A stretch of 64,000 bases of DNA. Origin: Streptomyces sp. NBC_00353. Its GTDB lineage: Bacteria; Actinomycetota; Actinomycetes; Streptomycetales; Streptomycetaceae. The notes under the pieces were generated by a model. The model saw only the letters and a list, made by a program, of their open reading frames with translations. It was not told the DNA's origin and ran no database searches. Position 1 is the first letter of the stretch. Each line of letters starts with the position of its first letter. Below are positions 61,061 through 64,000 of this stretch, one piece after another. The translations under genes and the position numbers were made by a program. The DNA lies in NCBI RefSeq assembly GCF_036108815.1, contig NZ_CP107985.1:6755501-6819500 (forward strand), given 5' to 3'.

Positions 61061-62965
61061 GTGGCAGGCAGGATCAATGACGACGATGTGAAGGCGGTCC
61101 GGGACGCGGTCCCGATCGACGCCGTCGTTTCGGAGTACCTCCAGCTGCGGAACGCGGGCGGGGGCAACCTCAAGGGGCTCTGCCCGTTCCACGACGAGAA
61201 GTCGCCCTCCTTCCAGGTCAGCCCGAGCAAGGGACTCTTCCACTGCTTCGGCTGCCAGGAGGGCGGCGACACCATCGCGTTCGTGATGAAGATCGACCAC
61301 CTCTCGTTCTCCGAGACGGTCGAGCGGCTCGCTGCCAAGGCGGGCATCACCCTGCGCTACGAGGAGGGCGGCTACAACCCCTCCCACCAGCGCGGCGAGC
61401 GCATCCGGCTGGTCGAGGCGCACAAGGCCGCCGCCCAGTTCTATGTCGAGCAGCTGGACAGTCCCGAGGCGGAGATCGGCCGGAAGTTCCTCGCCGAGCG
61501 CGGCTTCGACCAGGCGGCGGCCGCCCACTTCGGCGTCGGCTACAGCCCGGCCGGCTGGGACCACCTCACCCGCTACCTCCGGGGCAAGGGGTTCAGCGAC
61601 CGGGAGCTGATCACCTCGGGCCTCTCCCAGGACGGCCGCCGCGGCCCCATCGACCGCTTCCGAGGCCGGCTGATGTGGCCGATCAGCGACACATCCGGCG
61701 AGGTCGTCGGCTTCGGTGCCCGCAAGCTCCGCGACGACGACAACGGGCCGAAGTACCTCAACACCCCCGAGACCGCGATCTACAAGAAGTCGCAGGTGCT
61801 GTACGGCATCGACCTCGCGAAGAAGGACATCGCGAAGGCCAGCCGGGCCGTCGTCGTCGAGGGCTACACCGACGTCATGGCCTGCCACCTCGCCGGCATC
61901 ACCACCGCCATCGCCACCTGCGGTACGGCCTTCGGCGGCGACCACATCAAGATCCTCCGCCGGCTCCTGATGGACAACGGCAGCGCCCGGGTGATCTTCA
62001 CATTCGACGGCGACGCGGCCGGTCAGAAGGCCGCCCTGCGGGCCTTCGAGGACGATCAGAAGTTCGCCGCGGAGACGTACATCGCGATCGCCCCGGACAA
62101 CATGGACCCGTGCGATCTGCGGCTCGTCAAGGGCGACGAGGCCGTCCGCGACCTGGTCGAACCACGCACGCCGCTCTTCGAGTTCGCGCTCCGCCAGATC
62201 GTCGGGCGGTACGACCTGGAGACCCCCGCTGGCCGCGGCGCAGCCCTCGACGAGGCCGCCCCCGTCGTCGCCCGGATCAAGAACAGCTCCTCGCAGCACG
62301 AGGTCGCCGTCCAGCTGGCCGGGATGCTCGGCATCCTCGACACCCAGTTCGTCGTCAAGCGCGTCGCCCAGCTGGCCCGCTGGGCCCGCGACCGCGGCGA
62401 CCGGGGCCCCGCCCCTGCGCCCACCCGCGGCGGCCCCCAGCACCAGCAGGCCCGGCCCACCGCCGGCCCGTCGGGCCCCGCGCTCCATCTCCGCAGCCCC
62501 GCCCACCGCACCGAGCGCGAGCTGCTCAAGCTCGCCCTGCAGCGGCCCGCCCTGGTCGCCCCGGCCTTCGACGCCTACGGGGTCGACGAGTTCACCGCCC
62601 CGCCGTACGCGGCGGTGCGGCAGTGCATCGCGGAGGCGGGCGGTGCCGAGCGGGGCCTCGCCGACACCCGCGAGTACCTGGTCGGCGTCCTCGGTGCCGC
62701 TCCCAACGACACGGTGCGCAAGCTGGTCACCGAGCTCGCCGTGGAGGTCTTCCACGGCAAGTCCATCGACGAGGCGTACGCGGGTGAGCACCTGGTCAAG
62801 GTCCGGCTGCGTGCCGTCGACCGCCGGATCAACGACGTCCAGGGCAGCCTCAGCCGTCTCGGCAGCAATGTGGCTCCCGACCATCTGGCGGCCGCGCAGA
62901 ACGAGGTCTGGGTCCTCCAGCAGTACGCCCAGTCCCTGCGGAACAACGGCGCCGACGCGCTCTGA
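61061..62965 (+). CDS. dnaG: DNA primase
   Basis: A 634-residue primase that makes RNA primers at the replication fork. The CHC2-type zinc domain (CPFHDEKSPSFQVSPSKGLFHCFGC, about residues 41-65) is followed by the catalytic core. The TOPRIM region shows VVVEGYTDVMACHLAG near residue 265 and FTFDGDAAGQKAA near 310. The C-terminal DnaB-interacting helical domain follows a Pro/Gly-rich linker (about residues 447-480). GTG start. Normal length. Confidence 0.97.
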   Translation: MAGRINDDDVKAVRDAVPIDAVVSEYLQLRNAGGGNLKGLCPFHDEKSPSFQVSPSKGLFHCFGCQEGGDTIAFVMKIDHLSFSETVERLAAKAGITLRYEEGGYNPSHQRGERIRLVEAHKAAAQFYVEQLDSPEAEIGRKFLAERGFDQAAAAHFGVGYSPAGWDHLTRYLRGKGFSDRELITSGLSQDGRRGPIDRFRGRLMWPISDTSGEVVGFGARKLRDDDNGPKYLNTPETAIYKKSQVLYGIDLAKKDIAKASRAVVVEGYTDVMACHLAGITTAIATCGTAFGGDHIKILRRLLMDNGSARVIFTFDGDAAGQKAALRAFEDDQKFAAETYIAIAPDNMDPCDLRLVKGDEAVRDLVEPRTPLFEFALRQIVGRYDLETPAGRGAALDEAAPVVARIKNSSSQHEVAVQLAGMLGILDTQFVVKRVAQLARWARDRGDRGPAPAPTRGGPQHQQARPTAGPSGPALHLRSPAHRTERELLKLALQRPALVAPAFDAYGVDEFTAPPYAAVRQCIAEAGGAERGLADTREYLVGVLGAAPNDTVRKLVTELAVEVFHGKSIDEAYAGEHLVKVRLRAVDRRINDVQGSLSRLGSNVAPDHLAAAQNEVWVLQQYAQSLRNNGADAL

Positions 62966-63015
62966 CGCGACCGGGGCCGGTCCGGCGGATCATGGCCGGG
63001 CCCGGCCTCCCCGCG

Positions 63016-63033
63016 CGTAACCGGCCGGTTACG
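63016..63033. promoter_or_regulatory. 18-bp perfect palindrome upstream of sigma factor gene
   Basis: CGTAACCGGCCGGTTACG is perfectly self-complementary. It lies 51 nt after the dnaG stop and 158 nt before the sigma factor start. It also reads as GTAAC-N6-GTTAC, the pentamer spacing of a GlnR half-box, but the GC-rich core makes that coincidence-prone. Confidence 0.45.
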
Positions 63034-63190
63034 GACCGGACTCAGAAAGTCCGCGCACGCCCCTCGTGGCGGCGATGTGTCTTCCCCCACACTGGGGGGC
63101 GGTGCCTGAGTCATCGGAGCGCGGTCGGCCCACTGCACGGTGGACCTCCCATCCCCGCGATCCGGCAGCGATCACCTGGAGGTCGCCCCC

Positions 63191-64000
63191 GTGCAGACCC
63201 GGACCGTGACCACAACCGAGCGTGTCTCGGCCGTCCCCGCGCAGAACCGGGCCATGCATCATCCGGAGGCAGCGGTGGACCCACTGACACCCGAACCGCC
63301 CGAACCGTCGGAACCGCCCGAGTCGGTCGTCGCAGCCGACGCCGTCCTGGAGGAGCAGGCGGAGGTGCCCGAACTCCCGGAGTCGCGCGGCCGCACCGAC
63401 ACCGGCGGCCCGTCCTCCGACCTCTTCCGTCAGTACCTGCGGGAGATCGGACGCATCCCGCTGCTCAGCGCCGCCGACGAGGTGGAGCTCGCCCGCCGTG
63501 TCGAGGCCGGCCTCTTCGCCGAGGAGCGGCTCGCGAGAACCCCGGACCCGGACTCCCGACTCGCCGTCGATCTCGACCGGTTGGTGGTCATGGGGCGGAT
63601 GGCGAAGCGCCGCCTGATCGAGGCGAACCTGCGCCTCGTCGTCTCCGTCGCCAAACGCTACGTCGGCCGCGGACTGACCATGCTCGATCTGGTCCAGGAG
63701 GGGAACCTCGGACTGATCAGGGCCGTCGAGAAATTCGACTACGCCCGGGGCTACAAGTTCTCGACGTACGCGACCTGGTGGATCCGGCAGGCCATGTCCC
63801 GCGCCCTCGCCGACCAGGCGCGGACGATAAGGGTCCCGGTCCATGTCGTCGAGCTGATCAACCGCGTCGTACGGGTGCAGCGCCGGATGCTCCAGGAACG
63901 CGGCTACGAGCCGACGCCCGAAGAGGTCGCCGCCCAGCTGGACCTGACGCCGGAACGGGTCGGCGAAGTGCTGCGGCTCGCTCAGGAACCCGTCTCGCTG
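63191..64000 (+). CDS. hrdA: RNA polymerase sigma factor, HrdA-like (cut by window end)
   Basis: The first 270 codons of a group-2 sigma-70 factor, open to the window edge. GTG 63191 follows GGAGGTC at good spacing. A Pro/Glu-rich N-terminus (EPPEPSEPPES) precedes region 1.2 (DLFRQYLREIGRIPLLSAADEVELARRVE). Region 2 is intact: RLIEANLRLVVSVAKRYVGRGLTMLDLVQEGNLGLIRAVEKFDY and KFSTYATWWIRQAMSRAL, the -10 recognition helix. Region 3 begins RTIRVPVHVVELINR. The position beside dnaG is that of hrdA in Streptomyces, so the symbol rests on context; hrdD or hrdC are the alternatives. Confidence 0.8.
   Translation, partial: MQTRTVTTTERVSAVPAQNRAMHHPEAAVDPLTPEPPEPSEPPESVVAADAVLEEQAEVPELPESRGRTDTGGPSSDLFRQYLREIGRIPLLSAADEVELARRVEAGLFAEERLARTPDPDSRLAVDLDRLVVMGRMAKRRLIEANLRLVVSVAKRYVGRGLTMLDLVQEGNLGLIRAVEKFDYARGYKFSTYATWWIRQAMSRALADQARTIRVPVHVVELINRVVRVQRRMLQERGYEPTPEEVAAQLDLTPERVGEVLRLAQEPVSL

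Overview
The window is typical high-GC actinobacterial chromosome and almost certainly Streptomyces. Codons end overwhelmingly in G or C, GTG starts are common, neighbouring genes often overlap by 1 to 4 bases, and long meaningless open frames lie antisense to nearly every gene. Marker genes (tricorn protease, leuA with a leucine leader peptide, uppS, recO, era, ybeY, phoH, ppdK, dgt, dnaG and a group-2 sigma factor) are core chromosomal genes of the genus. I see no phage, insertion sequence, CRISPR array, rRNA or tRNA.

Layout. 1-7.6 kb: end of a nitronate monooxygenase, rsmE, a small exported protein, tricorn protease, a HIT protein, an RNase Z-like hydrolase and an adenosine/adenine deaminase. 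7.6-10.4 kb: a divergent MFS transporter and PfkB kinase sharing a CRP-type operator. 10.5-15.2 kb: phoH-ybeY-CNNM/CBS protein-yjbR-like-defunct cytidine deaminase-era. 15.3-16.7 kb: protealysin-like M4 protease with its emfourin-type inhibitor. 16.9-22.0 kb: leuA behind a leucine-rich leader peptide, a TerB protein, recO, uppS and a membrane protein. 22.1-25.3 kb: zur and znuACB with two Zur-box-like operators; glyS is divergent. 26.9-33.4 kb: regulators, an aldo/keto reductase and two multidrug-type MFS pumps. 33.6-40.4 kb: dusB, ppdK, a TTA-codon-containing winged-helix regulator and a VOC protein. 40.4-57.9 kb: nitrate/nitrite assimilation genes (FAD oxidoreductase-nirB-nirD, nasA, sirohydrochlorin chelatase) interspersed with a class F sortase and its repetitive surface substrate, a SoxR-type FMN reductase, a secreted thermolysin-like protease, cutA and others. 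57.9-64 kb: dgt, a ferredoxin-reductase-like flavoprotein, dnaG and the first 270 codons of an HrdA-like sigma factor.

The most coherent system is nitrate assimilation. The nir operon and nasA each carry a four-pentamer GlnR-type box that ends exactly 23 nt before the start codon, with a -10-like hexamer 10 nt after the box and 7 nt before the ATG. The sirohydrochlorin chelatase gene, which serves siroheme synthesis, has a weaker copy of the same geometry (22 nt, 10 nt, 6 nt). This predicts one GlnR-controlled, leaderless-transcript regulon that makes reductase, nitrite reductase and cofactor together. Other notable items are the sortase/substrate pair with a 33-bp repeat tract, the bldA-type TTA codon in a regulator preceded by a promoter and hairpin, the tandem Zur operators, and a TetR-type operator covering the aldo/keto reductase promoter. 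All functional calls rest on reading motifs by eye; no database search was possible.
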